NCBI GenBank assembly: GCA_015229115.1
Contig: JADGCH010000016.1
Location: forward strand, 1 to 46,908
DNA from: Magnetococcales bacterium
GTDB lineage: Bacteria; Pseudomonadota; Magnetococcia; Magnetococcales; JADGCH01
Length of the DNA stretch: 46,908 nucleotides
Direction of reading: 5' to 3'
Made by a program: the position numbers and the translations under genes. Below are positions 16,767 through 26,371 of this stretch, piece after piece (position 1 is the first letter of the stretch; each line of letters starts with the position of its first letter). The notes beneath the pieces were generated by a model that saw only the letters and a list, made by a program, of their open reading frames with translations, did no database searches and was not told where the DNA came from.

Positions 16767-18163
16767 TACCGCGTTACAATATTTACCGGCATCTTGGCCA
16801 CCAAGAGCTCTGCCAAGCCGGTATAGCCCTCTGGCGTCAACGCCAGCAAGCGCTGTTGCACCGGTTGTGGCAACGGCAAGGTGGCAACGAAGGCATGCAA
16901 TTCATCCGGTCCGATACGGCGTCCCCGTGTCAACTCCTTCAACTGCTCATAGGCCTGATCCATGCCATGACGACGCATGACGGTCTGAATGGCTTCTGCC
17001 AGCACTTCCCAGTTCTGGTTCAGATCGGCTGCGATAACGGCATGGTTGACTTCAAGCTTGCCGATCCCCCGGTCCGTGGCCTGTAAAGCCAGCAAAGTAT
17101 GTCCAAAAGCTACCCCGACGTTGCGCAACACCGTCGAATCGGACAGGTCCCTCTGCCAGCGCGATACCGGTAGTTTATCCGCCAAGTGACCCAACAGGGC
17201 ATTGGCGAGACCGATGTTCCCTTCAGAGTTCTCGAAATCGATCGGATTGACCTTATGCGGCATGGTGGATGAACCGACCTCATGGGCCTTGAGTTTCTGG
17301 CGGAAATAGCCCATGGCAATATAGCCCCAGACGTCACGGTCAAAATCGAGCAGCACGGTATTGCAGCGCATCATGGCATGACACAGGGCCGCCAGCTCGT
17401 CATGAGGTTCGATCTGGGTTGTCAGTAGACGCGGCTCCAGCCCCATACCGGTCAGCAGCTTGCTGGTCAGACCAAGCCAGTCCACTTCTGGATAGGCTAC
17501 CTGATGGGCGTTGAAGTTACCGACCGCACCGTTGATCTTGCCCGGCAATCGCACAGCGGCCATCTGGTCACGCTGGCGCCGTAACCGGTCAGCAAAAATA
17601 GCCATCTCCTTGCCCAACGTGGTGGGTGAAGCAGGCTGACCATGGGTGCGTGACAACATGGCGACGGCACGATGATCCTGGGCCAGACGAACCATGGACT
17701 GTATCACCCGATCCAGCCACGGCAACAGCACCTCATCGCGTGCGGCGTGAATGATCATGGCATAGGCCAGATTGGTCACATCCTCCGAGGTGCAGGCAAA
17801 ATGGATCATCCGGCTGCAGCGTTCCAGTCTGGTATCAGCCAGTCGTTCCCGCAGGAAATATTCCACCGCCTTGACGTCATGATTGGTGACACGCTCAAGC
17901 TGCTTGATACGCTCCGCGTCATCGGTACCGAAATGATCCATGATCTGTTGCAACAGCGCCTGATCATCGGCCTGAAAGGGCTCCACTTCGACGATGGCAT
18001 CCTCTGCCGCCAAAGCCTGTAGCCAGCGCACCTCGACCACCAGCCGGTAACGCATCAGGGCCTGTTCGGAAAAATAGGCCTGCAGGGGCGTCATCTGCTG
18101 CTGATAACGCCCATCCAGGGGCGAAAGGGCCATCAGTGCAGCAGGATTGGCATCGTTTTTCAT
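16766..18163 (-). CDS. purB: Adenylosuccinate lyase
   Basis: PurB catalyses two fumarate eliminations in purine synthesis, yielding AICAR and AMP. The 465-residue sequence is the longer, E. coli-like type. It contains the fumarase-superfamily signature SSTMPHKVNPIDFENSEGN and the catalytic His region LSRTHGQPASPTTLGKE. A strong GGGAGAG precedes the ATG at 18163. The gene is the first of a two-gene unit with aat and is divergent from the PAS/GGDEF-like gene. Confidence 0.97.
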   Translation of the reverse strand: MKNDANPAALMALSPLDGRYQQQMTPLQAYFSEQALMRYRLVVEVRWLQALAAEDAIVEVEPFQADDQALLQQIMDHFGTDDAERIKQLERVTNHDVKAVEYFLRERLADTRLERCSRMIHFACTSEDVTNLAYAMIIHAARDEVLLPWLDRVIQSMVRLAQDHRAVAMLSRTHGQPASPTTLGKEMAIFADRLRRQRDQMAAVRLPGKINGAVGNFNAHQVAYPEVDWLGLTSKLLTGMGLEPRLLTTQIEPHDELAALCHAMMRCNTVLLDFDRDVWGYIAMGYFRQKLKAHEVGSSTMPHKVNPIDFENSEGNIGLANALLGHLADKLPVSRWQRDLSDSTVLRNVGVAFGHTLLALQATDRGIGKLEVNHAVIAADLNQNWEVLAEAIQTVMRRHGMDQAYEQLKELTRGRRIGPDELHAFVATLPLPQPVQQRLLALTPEGYTGLAELLVAKMPVNIVTR

Positions 18164-18251
18164 TCATTCTCTCCCGTACAGAAAAAATTTCTATCCAGTC
18201 AATTTTTTACCTAATGATAGCCGAGTTGCCGACAAAAATCCATGGCACCAG

Positions 18252-18288
18252 TTGTCCTCATGAACCATCCAGTGATATAGTACAACCC
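18252..18288 (+). promoter_or_regulatory. Promoter upstream of the PAS/GGDEF-like gene
   Basis: A TTGTCC at 18252-18257 stands 18 bases before TATAGT at 18276-18281, which is preceded by TGA, giving an extended -10. Transcription would start near 18288. This favours ATG 18319 as the start codon of the gene, because the ATG at 18289 would be nearly leaderless and lacks a ribosome-binding site. Confidence 0.45.
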
Positions 18289-18318
18289 ATGGATGGACAG
18301 CCCTTCAATGGAATACCT

Positions 18319-19449
18319 ATGACGTCACACACAAAAAACATTAGCGCTGAAACACTGCTGTTTGCTTTTCTGGTTACGGTGGCCAGTGCCTTGCTGCTGG
18401 CTATCCTGTGGAAATTTGGTCTTGAAGAGATCGTCGACCCCTGGTTGCCCGGCCTGCACGCCTTCGAACCCTCCGGTGAGCGATGGGAATTTGTTGTGGT
18501 CACCTCCCTGCTGGTGACACTGGCACTGCTGGTACCCACTTCGCTGGGGTTACGTCTTGCAAAGCGTCAGCAGGAAACGTGGCAACTGCTGCTGTCCATC
18601 TTCGACCGAATTCCCCAGCCGATGTTCGTGACCAACACCGACCGAACGATTGAGATGATCAATCCGGCTCTGCAACAGCTCAGTGGTTACTCATCCATCG
18701 ACCTCAAGGGACAACCGCTGCAGAAGCTGCTGCACGGTGAAGATCAGACCATTCAGACCCAGTTACACCAGATCATGACGCAACAGGAGCAGTGGAGCGG
18801 TGAATTGTGGCTACTGCGTCGTGATGGCGCCCGATATGCCGTCTGGATGTCGGTTCATACCCTGCGCGACAGCCACAAGAACGTGATGGCTTATATCGGT
18901 GCCTTGACAGACATTACCTGGCGCAAGAAGCAGGAACAGAGTGTCTGGTTGCAAACTCATCACGATCCACTGACCGAATTGCCCAATCGGCGGCTGTTTC
19001 TCAGTCGTATGCAGCAAATGCTGACCGGCATGCTGATCGATGGAACACGATTGGCCCTGTTGCTGGTCGATCTGGACCAGTTCGGTGCTGTTCACTTCAC
19101 CCATGGTCAGGAAGTCAGCGACCTGCTGCTTAAGGAAGTTGCCAAGCGTCTGCGTCATGTAACGCGCAGTGAGGATCTGGTAGCCCGCCTGACCGGCGAT
19201 AAATTTGTCATCCTGCTGCAAGGCAGTCGTGTCCTTGAGGCGGCGGAAATTGTCTCCATCCATCTGCTGGAACAGATGACCCAACCGGCTCTTGTGGCTG
19301 GTCAAGCCCTTACCCTGGGCGTCAGCATCAGCATCGTACTGGTCCCGGAACATGGTAACCAGATCGAACAACTGCTGGAACTGGCCGATCAGACCATGCG
19401 CCAGGTCAAACAGCAGGGAGGCAACCAGTACATGATTGCACCTTATTGA
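18319..19449 (+). CDS. Membrane PAS protein with degenerate GGDEF domain
   Basis: The 376-residue protein has two transmembrane helices (LLFAFLVTVASALLLAILW and FVVVTSLLVTLALLVPTSL). A PAS domain follows at about residues 90-205, with an ITWRKKQEQ linker. The C-terminal GGDEF-fold domain begins at HHDPLTELPNRRLF. Active diguanylate cyclases need GGDEF, but here the loop is TGDKF (residues 292-296). The first Gly and the metal-binding Glu are therefore replaced and catalysis is unlikely. The RxxD inhibitory-site motif (RSED, from Arg283) is intact, spaced five residues before the loop as in PleD. The domain may therefore be a cyclic-di-GMP receptor. The stop at 19447-19449 abuts the livG-like gene. 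Confidence 0.82.
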   Translation: MTSHTKNISAETLLFAFLVTVASALLLAILWKFGLEEIVDPWLPGLHAFEPSGERWEFVVVTSLLVTLALLVPTSLGLRLAKRQQETWQLLLSIFDRIPQPMFVTNTDRTIEMINPALQQLSGYSSIDLKGQPLQKLLHGEDQTIQTQLHQIMTQQEQWSGELWLLRRDGARYAVWMSVHTLRDSHKNVMAYIGALTDITWRKKQEQSVWLQTHHDPLTELPNRRLFLSRMQQMLTGMLIDGTRLALLLVDLDQFGAVHFTHGQEVSDLLLKEVAKRLRHVTRSEDLVARLTGDKFVILLQGSRVLEAAEIVSIHLLEQMTQPALVAGQALTLGVSISIVLVPEHGNQIEQLLELADQTMRQVKQQGGNQYMIAPY

Positions 19450-19454
19450 CAGCA

Positions 19455-20258
19455 ATGTCATCAACGCTGCTCTCCGTTCGTGACCTGACACTCCACTTTG
19501 GCGGTGTTGTTGCCCTGAATCGGGTGTCCCTGGATGTTGCTTCAGGTTGCATTACCTCTCTGATTGGTCCCAATGGGGCTGGTAAAACGACCTTATTCAA
19601 TTGCATCACCGGTTTTTACCGCGCTGATCATGGTGCAGTGCTGTTACGCCAACAAGGCCATCCGGCAATCAATCTAGGTCAGCTATCCGGTGGCTGGTAT
19701 GGCGGATCCCATCGAGTGGCCAAAGCTGGTGTGGCGCGCACATTCCAGAATGTTCGGCTTTTTCGTGACATGACGGTGCTGGAAAATCTGCTGGTCGCCC
19801 AGCACCGCCACTTCAGACGCCTATTCTGGGCTGGTCTGTTGCAGACCGCCCGCTACCGCGAAGCAGAACGGCAAGCCTTGCAGCGGGCCATGCAGTGGCT
19901 GCATCGTTTTGGCTTGGCTGAGCAAGCCAACCAACTGGCGGGGGCCCTGCCTTATGGCCAGCAGCGCGGCCTTGAAATCGCACGGGCACTCTGCACCCAA
20001 CCCCAGCTGCTCTGTCTCGACGAGCCAGCTGCCGGGCTGAATCCATCCGAGACCGTGGCCCTGAGCCAGATTATCCGTCAATTATGCCAGGAACGGGTAG
20101 CTACCATTCTGCTGATCGAACATGATATGCGCTTGGTTATGGGCATCTCGGATCATATCGTGGTGCTGGATCATGGCGAGGTGATCGCCTCAGGTCCGCC
20201 CGATCAGGTACGACGCGATGAGCGGGTGTTACAGGCCTATCTAGGTGTCACGCCATGA
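19455..20258 (+). CDS. livG: LivG-like branched-chain amino acid ABC ATPase
   Basis: The product has the LivG architecture: SLIGPNGAGKTTLFNCITGFY at the Walker A, GVARTFQNVRLFRDMTVLENL at the Q-loop, and LPYGQQRGLEIARAL, the LivG form of the signature motif. Walker B is LLCLDEPAAGLNPSE. LivG and LivF power import of branched-chain amino acids or related substrates such as urea and amides. No permease (livH, livM) or binding protein (livK) gene is adjacent, so the partners must be elsewhere. The ATG at 19455 is used here, and a TTG at 19446 is the alternative. An insertion of about ten residues (LSGGWYGGSH) precedes GVARTFQN. Confidence 0.85.
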   Translation: MSSTLLSVRDLTLHFGGVVALNRVSLDVASGCITSLIGPNGAGKTTLFNCITGFYRADHGAVLLRQQGHPAINLGQLSGGWYGGSHRVAKAGVARTFQNVRLFRDMTVLENLLVAQHRHFRRLFWAGLLQTARYREAERQALQRAMQWLHRFGLAEQANQLAGALPYGQQRGLEIARALCTQPQLLCLDEPAAGLNPSETVALSQIIRQLCQERVATILLIEHDMRLVMGISDHIVVLDHGEVIASGPPDQVRRDERVLQAYLGVTP

Positions 20259-20986
20259 ATCACGCTGTCGAGCCGCTGCTGCAGTTGGACCAGGTCACAG
20301 TCGCCTATGGCTCCATGCGTGTGTTACACCAGATTTCACTGGCCATCGATCCTGGTGAGATTGTGGCCCTGGTTGGCGCCAACGGTGCGGGCAAATCAAC
20401 CCTGTTGATGAGCCTGTTTGGTCAACCACACGCACGCGCTGGTACCATCCTGTTCGATGGACAGGATATCACTCACCTGGCTACTCATCGCATCGCGCGC
20501 CGTGGTGTGGCCTTGGTACCAGAAGGACGACGGGTGTTTGCCACCATGACGGTGGCCGAAAATCTGGCCTTGGGGACAACGGCCTTGATCGATGAAAGCC
20601 ACTGGTCGCACGATGTCGGACTGGAACAGGTTTACACCCTGTTTCCACGTCTGTGGGAACGGCGTCTGCAGCGGGCGGGAACACTTTCTGGCGGAGAGCA
20701 GCAGATGTTGGCCATAGGTCGGGCCCTGATGAGTCAGCCTAAACTCTTGTTACTCGACGAACCCAGTCTGGGACTGGCGCCCCTGATGGTGCAGCAGATC
20801 TTTACCAATCTGCAGCAGATTGCACAACAGGGCACCACCATCTTTCTGGTAGAACAGAACGCCAACCAGGCCCTGCGGCTGGCACAGCGTGGTTACGTAC
20901 TGGTCAATGGATCCATTACACTGGAGGGCAGTGGCAGCCAGTTGCTGGCCGACCCCCAGGTACGTGCTGCCTATCTGGGAGAGTGA
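20255..20986 (+). CDS. livF: LivF-like branched-chain amino acid ABC ATPase
   Basis: This 243-residue ATPase has Walker A GANGAGKSTLLMSLFG, the LivF-typical segment GVALVPEGRRVFATMTVAENL, the signature TLSGGEQQMLAIGRALM and Walker B LLLLDEPSLGLAP. It would form a heterodimer with the LivG-like protein. The ATG at 20255 overlaps the livG stop by four bases, so equal synthesis is likely. The end is followed by a TVP38-family membrane protein instead of a permease. The substrate is uncertain, since urea and amide transporters use the same ATPase type. Confidence 0.87.
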   Translation: MNHAVEPLLQLDQVTVAYGSMRVLHQISLAIDPGEIVALVGANGAGKSTLLMSLFGQPHARAGTILFDGQDITHLATHRIARRGVALVPEGRRVFATMTVAENLALGTTALIDESHWSHDVGLEQVYTLFPRLWERRLQRAGTLSGGEQQMLAIGRALMSQPKLLLLDEPSLGLAPLMVQQIFTNLQQIAQQGTTIFLVEQNANQALRLAQRGYVLVNGSITLEGSGSQLLADPQVRAAYLGE

Positions 20987-21001
20987 TGCAAGAGGGGAAT
21001 A

Positions 21002-21754
21002 ATGAGAAACTGGATCGTTGACCTCATGACTCGTCTGCGCCGCAAGGGCCGTGCGATTTTGCCGATTGCGGCAGGCGGTATACTGTTGTCATTGCTGCTG
21101 CTACTGGTTGGCTGGACGCTGCAGCAATGGCTGCCGGAATCCTTCCAGCAGGGCATGGCCTTACTGGCGCAGACCGATTTTGCTACCCACCGCGATCAGT
21201 TCAAAACCTTCATGCTGTCACTGGGACCGGTACCAGAATTGAGTTTCCTGCTGTTACAGCTATTACAGGTACTGCTCGCTCCTATTCCTGGTCAAATGAC
21301 GGGCCTGTTTGGTGGCTTTCTGTTCGGTTTCTGGCCCGGCCTGTTGCTCACCAGTGTCGGTATTGCCCTGGGTTCCTGGATCGCCATGGTCCTGAGCCGC
21401 CGTATCGGTACACCGCTGGTGCAGCGGTTAGTGCCAGCAACCGTTCTGCAGCAGTTTGATACGCTGCTGGGTAACAGTCGTGTCATGGATTTTTTCATGA
21501 TCTTTCTGCTGCCAGCTCTACCGGATGATGCCATTTGTTTCATGGCGGGCCTGACCCGTTTACCGATGGCCCAACTGGTGCTGGCCTCGCTGATTGGACG
21601 CCTGCCAGGATTGGCTGTGCTGACCTTTGCCGGTAGCCAGTTCGACAGCGATCCGGTTCTGACACAGCAGGTTTTTACCCTAGCCATGATCACAGCATTG
21701 GTACTTTGGCTATATGATGATAAAATAGCGCAGCTGGTTCGTCGCAACCGGTAA
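21002..21754 (+). CDS. TVP38/TMEM64 (VTT-domain) membrane protein
   Basis: The 250-residue protein has an N-terminal transmembrane helix (residues 18-40). A VTT/SNARE-associated core follows, containing LLAPIPGQMTGLFGGFLFGFWPGLLLTSVGIALGSWIAM and the second re-entrant segment with PALPDDAICFMAGLTRLP. This family includes DedA relatives, some of which scramble or flip lipids. The Asp-Asp in PDDAICF is family-typical. The function here is unknown. It follows the livF-like gene after 15 bases and may belong to the same operon. Confidence 0.85.
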   Translation: MRNWIVDLMTRLRRKGRAILPIAAGGILLSLLLLLVGWTLQQWLPESFQQGMALLAQTDFATHRDQFKTFMLSLGPVPELSFLLLQLLQVLLAPIPGQMTGLFGGFLFGFWPGLLLTSVGIALGSWIAMVLSRRIGTPLVQRLVPATVLQQFDTLLGNSRVMDFFMIFLLPALPDDAICFMAGLTRLPMAQLVLASLIGRLPGLAVLTFAGSQFDSDPVLTQQVFTLAMITALVLWLYDDKIAQLVRRNR

Positions 21755-21799
21755 GGCGCTGTCACGCTGTCAATGGATCACAAGGGATGGAGAAGAGCC

Positions 21800-22270
21800 G
21801 TGATTGTTCAATGTACGCAATGTCGTAGCCGTTTCAAGGTTTCGGACCAGCTGCTGACGACTGGTAAAAGACGACTCAAACTGAAATGTTCCCGCTGTCA
21901 GCACCTCTTTATCTATCAACTGCCGGTCACAACGCCTGCGTCTGAAGAGCCCCCCGTGGTCGTCGCGCCAGCACCTGAACAACCAATCGATCTGCAACCA
22001 CCGGCAGAGCCACCAGTACCGACAGAACCACCGGTACCGGTAGAGCCACCGGCAGAAATACCGGTAGAACCACAATCCGATCCAGTTGTGTCACCACCGG
22101 TGGCAGCAGCGGAAGATCTCTATCATCAAATCCACTCGCTGCGTCAGCGCATGGAAAAAATGGAAGAACATACCGACAGCATCAGGAAGCAGCTCGGTAA
22201 ATTTGACAAGATTGTCGAACGTCTCGACAAGGTGACCAAACGGCTCACTTATATCGGTGACACGCGATGA
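21800..22270 (+). CDS. MJ0042-type zinc-ribbon, Pro-rich, coiled-coil protein
   Basis: The 156-residue protein begins with a two-CxxC zinc ribbon ([14 protein letters not shown], then [10 protein letters not shown]), the MJ0042 pattern. A Pro/Glu/Val-rich spacer with repeated EPPVP units follows (about residues 50-105). The C-terminal region is a heptad-rich helix (QRMEKMEEH to RLDKVTKRL). Family members are poorly characterised. GTG 21800 is chosen over the upstream ATG at 21773 because MJ0042 proteins begin immediately before the first CxxC and because GGAG lies seven bases upstream. The stop overlaps the chemoreceptor start by four bases. Confidence 0.75.
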   Translation: MIVQCTQCRSRFKVSDQLLTTGKRRLKLKCSRCQHLFIYQLPVTTPASEEPPVVVAPAPEQPIDLQPPAEPPVPTEPPVPVEPPAEIPVEPQSDPVVSPPVAAAEDLYHQIHSLRQRMEKMEEHTDSIRKQLGKFDKIVERLDKVTKRLTYIGDTR

Positions 22271-24723
22271 AACGGACATCGTCCTCCTTCCGATTCAGGG
22301 ATATTTCGTTGCAGCCCAAAATGCAGGCTGTGTTAATGGTTGTTGGTATCATCCCCATGATGTTGATCGGTCTGCTGGCGCTGTGGGAAGAGGAAGCAAC
22401 ACTGATTCAGCGTGGGCAATTTGAACTGGAAGCCATACGTCGTACCAGGACAACAGCGGTTGAACGCTACATCAGCCGATTGACCGATGAGATCAACACC
22501 GTTGCCGACGAACCGGAAGTAGCCGAATTGCTGCAGTCGTTCGAGGCCGCCCTCAAGACAGCCAAGGGAGAGGGATTGCCAGCGGCTTGGCATAAAATGG
22601 CCCTACAAGCTGATCTACGCTTCAAGCGGCTGGCCACCCGCCTGGGTTGGTATGATTTTTTTCTCATCAGCAACAGTGGTCAAATTGTCTATACCGTCAT
22701 GCGTGAGCCTGATCTGGGCATGACCATCCCAGGGAGTGCACTGGAAAAAACCAGTATCGGTGCAGCCTGGAAACAGGTCCAACAACTGTCCTACAAGCCA
22801 GACAGCTTATCCCAGTCGGTTACAATGGTCGATTTTCAGCCTTATCCTCCATCCAAGAACGATCCTGCCTCCTTTATGATGATGCCGTTGTGGTCACCCC
22901 AGGGACAGCGTTTGGGTCATATTGCCGTACAAATTCCTCTCAACAAGGTCAATACCAGAATGCGTGATCGTGACGGTCTGGGAGAGACGGGTGAAAGTTA
23001 CTTAGTAGGCCACGACAAGCGCATGCGCAGTGACTCGTTCCTCGACCCGGAAGGACACTCGGTCAACAGCTCGTTCAAAGGCACAGTGGCCCTCAATGGC
23101 GTTGACACCGAATCGGTCCGTCAGGCACTGGCAGGTAACCGTGGTGTCGGGCGCCTGATCGGTTATCATGGACGCGAAGTGTTGTCATCCTACGCCCCAA
23201 TCCAGATCTTTCCCGGTTTGCAATGGGCGGCTGTTGCTGAGATCACCATGGATGAACTCAAGCAACCCATTCACGTTCTCAGAAAACATCTGCTCTGGAC
23301 CGGATCCATAGCGGTGCTGCTGATCGCTGCCATCTCGTACCTGACAGCGCGGTCGTTGGCAACACCCTTACAAAAACTGGCCCAGGTGATGCGCTCTTTA
23401 GTGGAGTCAGCCAATCTGACCCAAAGATCCCATATCGTCAGAGGGGACGAGATCGGTCAGATGGCGGCTGTGTTTGACCAGTTGATCGAGACCATGCAGC
23501 AGATTGTGGCCCAGGTCAAGCAGAGCGGGGGCATATTGGCCGATAGCGCTGCCGGATTGCAGCACATGGCCAAGCAGCTGACGCACGGTGCCAACAATCT
23601 CGATGAACAGGCCCATGCCAGCAGCCGTATCTCAGACAACATGTTGCACAACATGGGACAGATCGCCGCAGCCTCGGAACAGGCCAGCCATAATTTAGGT
23701 ACTATTGCTGCCTTTACCGAAGAGATCAGTGCCAACATGAGCACGGTATCAGCAGCAGCTGAACAGGCGAGCGCCAACATCTCTACCATCGCTGCAGCCT
23801 CGGAACAGGCCACCACCGGTATGACCCATGTCAGCGATGCGGCCCATCGTGCCAGCGATAACCTCAATGCTGTCGTCAAGTCCGTATCGGCCATGAACGT
23901 GGCTCTGAACCACGTCCGTAATCAGTGTACGTCTGCCAATACCGAATCACAATCGGCCAGCAACCAGGTGCGCAACAATGTCGCCGTCATGCACCGTCTG
24001 GCCGGTTCCGTCCATCAGATCGGACAAGTCATTGATATCATCAACAACATTGCCGAACAGACCAACATGCTGGCCCTCAATGCTTCCATCGAAGCGGCTG
24101 GCGCTGGTGATGCTGGCAAAGGCTTTGCTGTCGTTGCCAACGAGGTTAAAGAGCTGGCACGCCAGACTGGTGAAGCCACTCACATGATTGCTGATCGTAT
24201 TAACGAGATCCAGAATAACAGTGAAGAGGTCAACACCACCGTTGAGACCGTGTCAGATAGCATGGACCGGATTGAGCGCGTCAACCACGGCATTTTGCAG
24301 TCGGTCGATGAGCAGGGACGGATGACGGATGCCATCAGTCGGGCCATTCGCCACACCTTCCAGGAAACCGAGGAGATGACACGGCGGCTGCAGGAATCCT
24401 TCCAGGGTATTGCCGAAGTCAATCGCAATATTCAGGAGATCGCTGCGGGTGTCGCCGAGGTGACCCGCAACGTCGCCGAGGTGTCCAACAACATCACGGA
24501 TATGACACGCCAGGTTTCCGATGCCTCCGACGGTAGCCAGACCATCAGCAACAATGTCTCGGATGCCCGTGAAGGCAGTCTGCAGGTGGCACAGGCCATC
24601 ACCACCACCCAGCAGCATGCCGATCAGATCAATAGCCTGAGTAGCCAAGTAGACCAGCAGGCCCAGACTCTGACCCGCATCGGCAGTGAGTTGACGGCGT
24701 TACTGGATCGATTCCAGGTATAG
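22267..24723 (+). CDS. Methyl-accepting chemotaxis protein
   Basis: The 818-residue chemoreceptor has a first transmembrane helix (about residues 20-40) and a periplasmic sensing region of about 300 residues, probably a double Cache domain ([17 protein letters not shown]). A second transmembrane helix (about 341-360), a HAMP domain and a long signalling coiled coil follow. The hairpin tip [24 protein letters not shown], about residues 597-620, is the CheA and CheW contact. The ligand cannot be read from sequence. Translation is coupled to the zinc-ribbon gene. The 3' end overlaps rnhB by 24 bases in convergent orientation. No other chemotaxis genes are near. Confidence 0.94.
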   Translation: MKRTSSSFRFRDISLQPKMQAVLMVVGIIPMMLIGLLALWEEEATLIQRGQFELEAIRRTRTTAVERYISRLTDEINTVADEPEVAELLQSFEAALKTAKGEGLPAAWHKMALQADLRFKRLATRLGWYDFFLISNSGQIVYTVMREPDLGMTIPGSALEKTSIGAAWKQVQQLSYKPDSLSQSVTMVDFQPYPPSKNDPASFMMMPLWSPQGQRLGHIAVQIPLNKVNTRMRDRDGLGETGESYLVGHDKRMRSDSFLDPEGHSVNSSFKGTVALNGVDTESVRQALAGNRGVGRLIGYHGREVLSSYAPIQIFPGLQWAAVAEITMDELKQPIHVLRKHLLWTGSIAVLLIAAISYLTARSLATPLQKLAQVMRSLVESANLTQRSHIVRGDEIGQMAAVFDQLIETMQQIVAQVKQSGGILADSAAGLQHMAKQLTHGANNLDEQAHASSRISDNMLHNMGQIAAASEQASHNLGTIAAFTEEISANMSTVSAAAEQASANISTIAAASEQATTGMTHVSDAAHRASDNLNAVVKSVSAMNVALNHVRNQCTSANTESQSASNQVRNNVAVMHRLAGSVHQIGQVIDIINNIAEQTNMLALNASIEAAGAGDAGKGFAVVANEVKELARQTGEATHMIADRINEIQNNSEEVNTTVETVSDSMDRIERVNHGILQSVDEQGRMTDAISRAIRHTFQETEEMTRRLQESFQGIAEVNRNIQEIAAGVAEVTRNVAEVSNNITDMTRQVSDASDGSQTISNNVSDAREGSLQVAQAITTTQQHADQINSLSSQVDQQAQTLTRIGSELTALLDRFQV

Positions 24724-25353
24724 CCTGCGTACCGGAGCAAACGAACGGCGGTGCTCTGGCGTTATGCCCAGTTGCTCCAGAGCGCGCAGGTGCTGTGGTG
24801 TTGGGTAGCCGCTGTTCTGGCTCCAGCCATAACCAGGGTAGCGCTGATCCAGTTCGACCATCATCTGATCACGAGCAACCTTGGCCACGATACTGGCCGC
24901 AGCGATTGTGGCGCAACAGGCATCGCCACGTACAATGGCCGTGGCTGGACAGGGCAACAAAGACGGTATGTCGCGGCCGTCAATCAGGACATGCTCAGCC
25001 TGCAAGACCAGGTTGGTCACGGCACGCTTCATGGCCAGCAGTGTGGCCATACGGATGTTATGGTGGTCAATCTCGTCGACCGTTGCCTGGCCAACCGCGA
25101 CAGACAGTGCATACTGACGAATGGCACCAGCAAGCTGCTGACGTTGGTGAGGAGAGAGTCGTTTTGAATCGTTCAAACCGGCCAAGCCGGTCAGTGGATC
25201 GTCCGGGTTCAACAGGACAACGGCAGCCACCACCGGACCTGCCAACGGGCCGCGCCCCACTTCATCGACACCACCAACACGGATGATGCCCTGTTGCCAG
25301 TAATGCTGTTCCAGGGTGCAGGTCGCTATGGATGACTGAGACATTGCTCTCAT
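24700..25353 (-). CDS. rnhB: Ribonuclease HII
   Basis: RNase HII removes single ribonucleotides misincorporated into DNA and RNA from RNA-DNA hybrids. The 217-residue protein has the active-site [12 protein letters not shown] and the second acidic residue in [10 protein letters not shown]. The third is in [16 protein letters not shown]. Length is normal for the family. ATG at 25353 or the downstream ATG at 25344 could both serve as starts. The gene follows the RluC-type synthase after five bases, so they are probably one operon. Its end overlaps the chemoreceptor gene. Confidence 0.96.
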   Translation of the reverse strand: MRAMSQSSIATCTLEQHYWQQGIIRVGGVDEVGRGPLAGPVVAAVVLLNPDDPLTGLAGLNDSKRLSPHQRQQLAGAIRQYALSVAVGQATVDEIDHHNIRMATLLAMKRAVTNLVLQAEHVLIDGRDIPSLLPCPATAIVRGDACCATIAAASIVAKVARDQMMVELDQRYPGYGWSQNSGYPTPQHLRALEQLGITPEHRRSFAPVRRLYLESIQ

Positions 25354-25357
25354 GACT

Positions 25358-26335
25358 CTAGCCCAGTTGCTGCAGCAACCCAGCCAGATCAGGTGGCAAG
25401 GATGACTGTACCTCTATTCTTTGACCCGTGATCGGATGGCTGAAAACCAGTCGCTGGGCATGCAGAAACATCCGTCGCAAGCCATTGCCTGCCAATCGGC
25501 GATTGCCCAAACGATCGCCATATTTACCATCTCCCGCAACCGGGTGCCCCAGTTCCTGCATGTGGGCACGAATCTGATGGGTTCGGCCAGTGGCCAGCAC
25601 CAGCTCAATCAGCGTGGTGGTGGCAAAGCGTTGTACCACGCGGAAATGGGTCACAGCATGACGTCCATTGGCCTGGTTAGCCCCAGCGGTGACCATGCGC
25701 TCGCCTGAATGGAGGCTACCCTTGACCAGTGGCAACTGAATGGTGCCGCTATTCTGACGCACGACGCCATGGACCAGTGCCACATACTGCTTGTCAACCT
25801 GACCATGACGCAGCTGCTCCATCCATGCGCGGGTTGCTGCTGGATGGAGCCCAAACAGCAGGCATCCGGATGTATCACGGTCCAGCCGATGGCATAGTTC
25901 CGGGGTGACCTCCGGTTCGTACTGACTGAACCAGAGCCGTACAGCGTCAATCATGCCCCAGGGCTGATCACTGCCCGAATGGACTACAATACCGGCTGGC
26001 TTGTTCAATATCAGCAAGTGGCTGTCACGCCACAGCGTCCATTGTGGTATTTTTCGCACTACGGTAGCTGGTACGGTGGGCTGTTGCTGCGCTGGCGCTA
26101 CCTGCAACACGATGGGAGGCAACCGCACCACATCACCCTGCTTGAGACGCACCCCGCCTGCAACACGACCACTGTTGACGCGAATCTGTCCGCTGCGCAG
26201 CAGCCGATGCAACAGGGATGGTGGTACTCCAGGCCATTGCGCCGCCAAAAAACGGTCAACACGGCTATCCTGCCAGTGTGTTTCAACGGTCACATGTCGT
26301 ACTTCCGATTTTTTTTGTTCATGATCTTGAGTCAA
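25358..26335 (-). CDS. rluC: RluC-type 23S rRNA pseudouridine synthase
   Basis: This 325-residue enzyme has an N-terminal S4 RNA-binding domain (DSRVDRFLAAQWPGVPPSLLHRLLRSGQIRVN). A RluA-family catalytic domain follows, with the active-site aspartate in HRLDRDTSG and the conserved LATGRTHQIRAHM. E. coli RluC modifies U955, U2504 and U2580 of 23S rRNA. Divergence from rne, as in E. coli, supports RluC over RluD. The TTG start at 26335 is backed by GGGGAAG just upstream. The true target sites need experiment. Confidence 0.9.
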   Translation of the reverse strand: MTQDHEQKKSEVRHVTVETHWQDSRVDRFLAAQWPGVPPSLLHRLLRSGQIRVNSGRVAGGVRLKQGDVVRLPPIVLQVAPAQQQPTVPATVVRKIPQWTLWRDSHLLILNKPAGIVVHSGSDQPWGMIDAVRLWFSQYEPEVTPELCHRLDRDTSGCLLFGLHPAATRAWMEQLRHGQVDKQYVALVHGVVRQNSGTIQLPLVKGSLHSGERMVTAGANQANGRHAVTHFRVVQRFATTTLIELVLATGRTHQIRAHMQELGHPVAGDGKYGDRLGNRRLAGNGLRRMFLHAQRLVFSHPITGQRIEVQSSLPPDLAGLLQQLG

Positions 26336-26336
26336 A

Positions 26337-26365
26337 TTGCTTCCCCAATCAAAATAGGCTATAAT
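26337..26365 (+). promoter_or_regulatory. Sigma-70-type promoter for rne
   Basis: TTGCTT at 26337-26342 lies 17 bases before a perfect TATAAT at 26360-26365. Transcription would begin about position 26372 and leave a leader of roughly 205 bases before the rne start codon. The -35 element overlaps the 5' end of the divergent RluC-type gene's ribosome-binding region. Confidence 0.6.
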
Positions 26366-26371
26366 GGGTCA

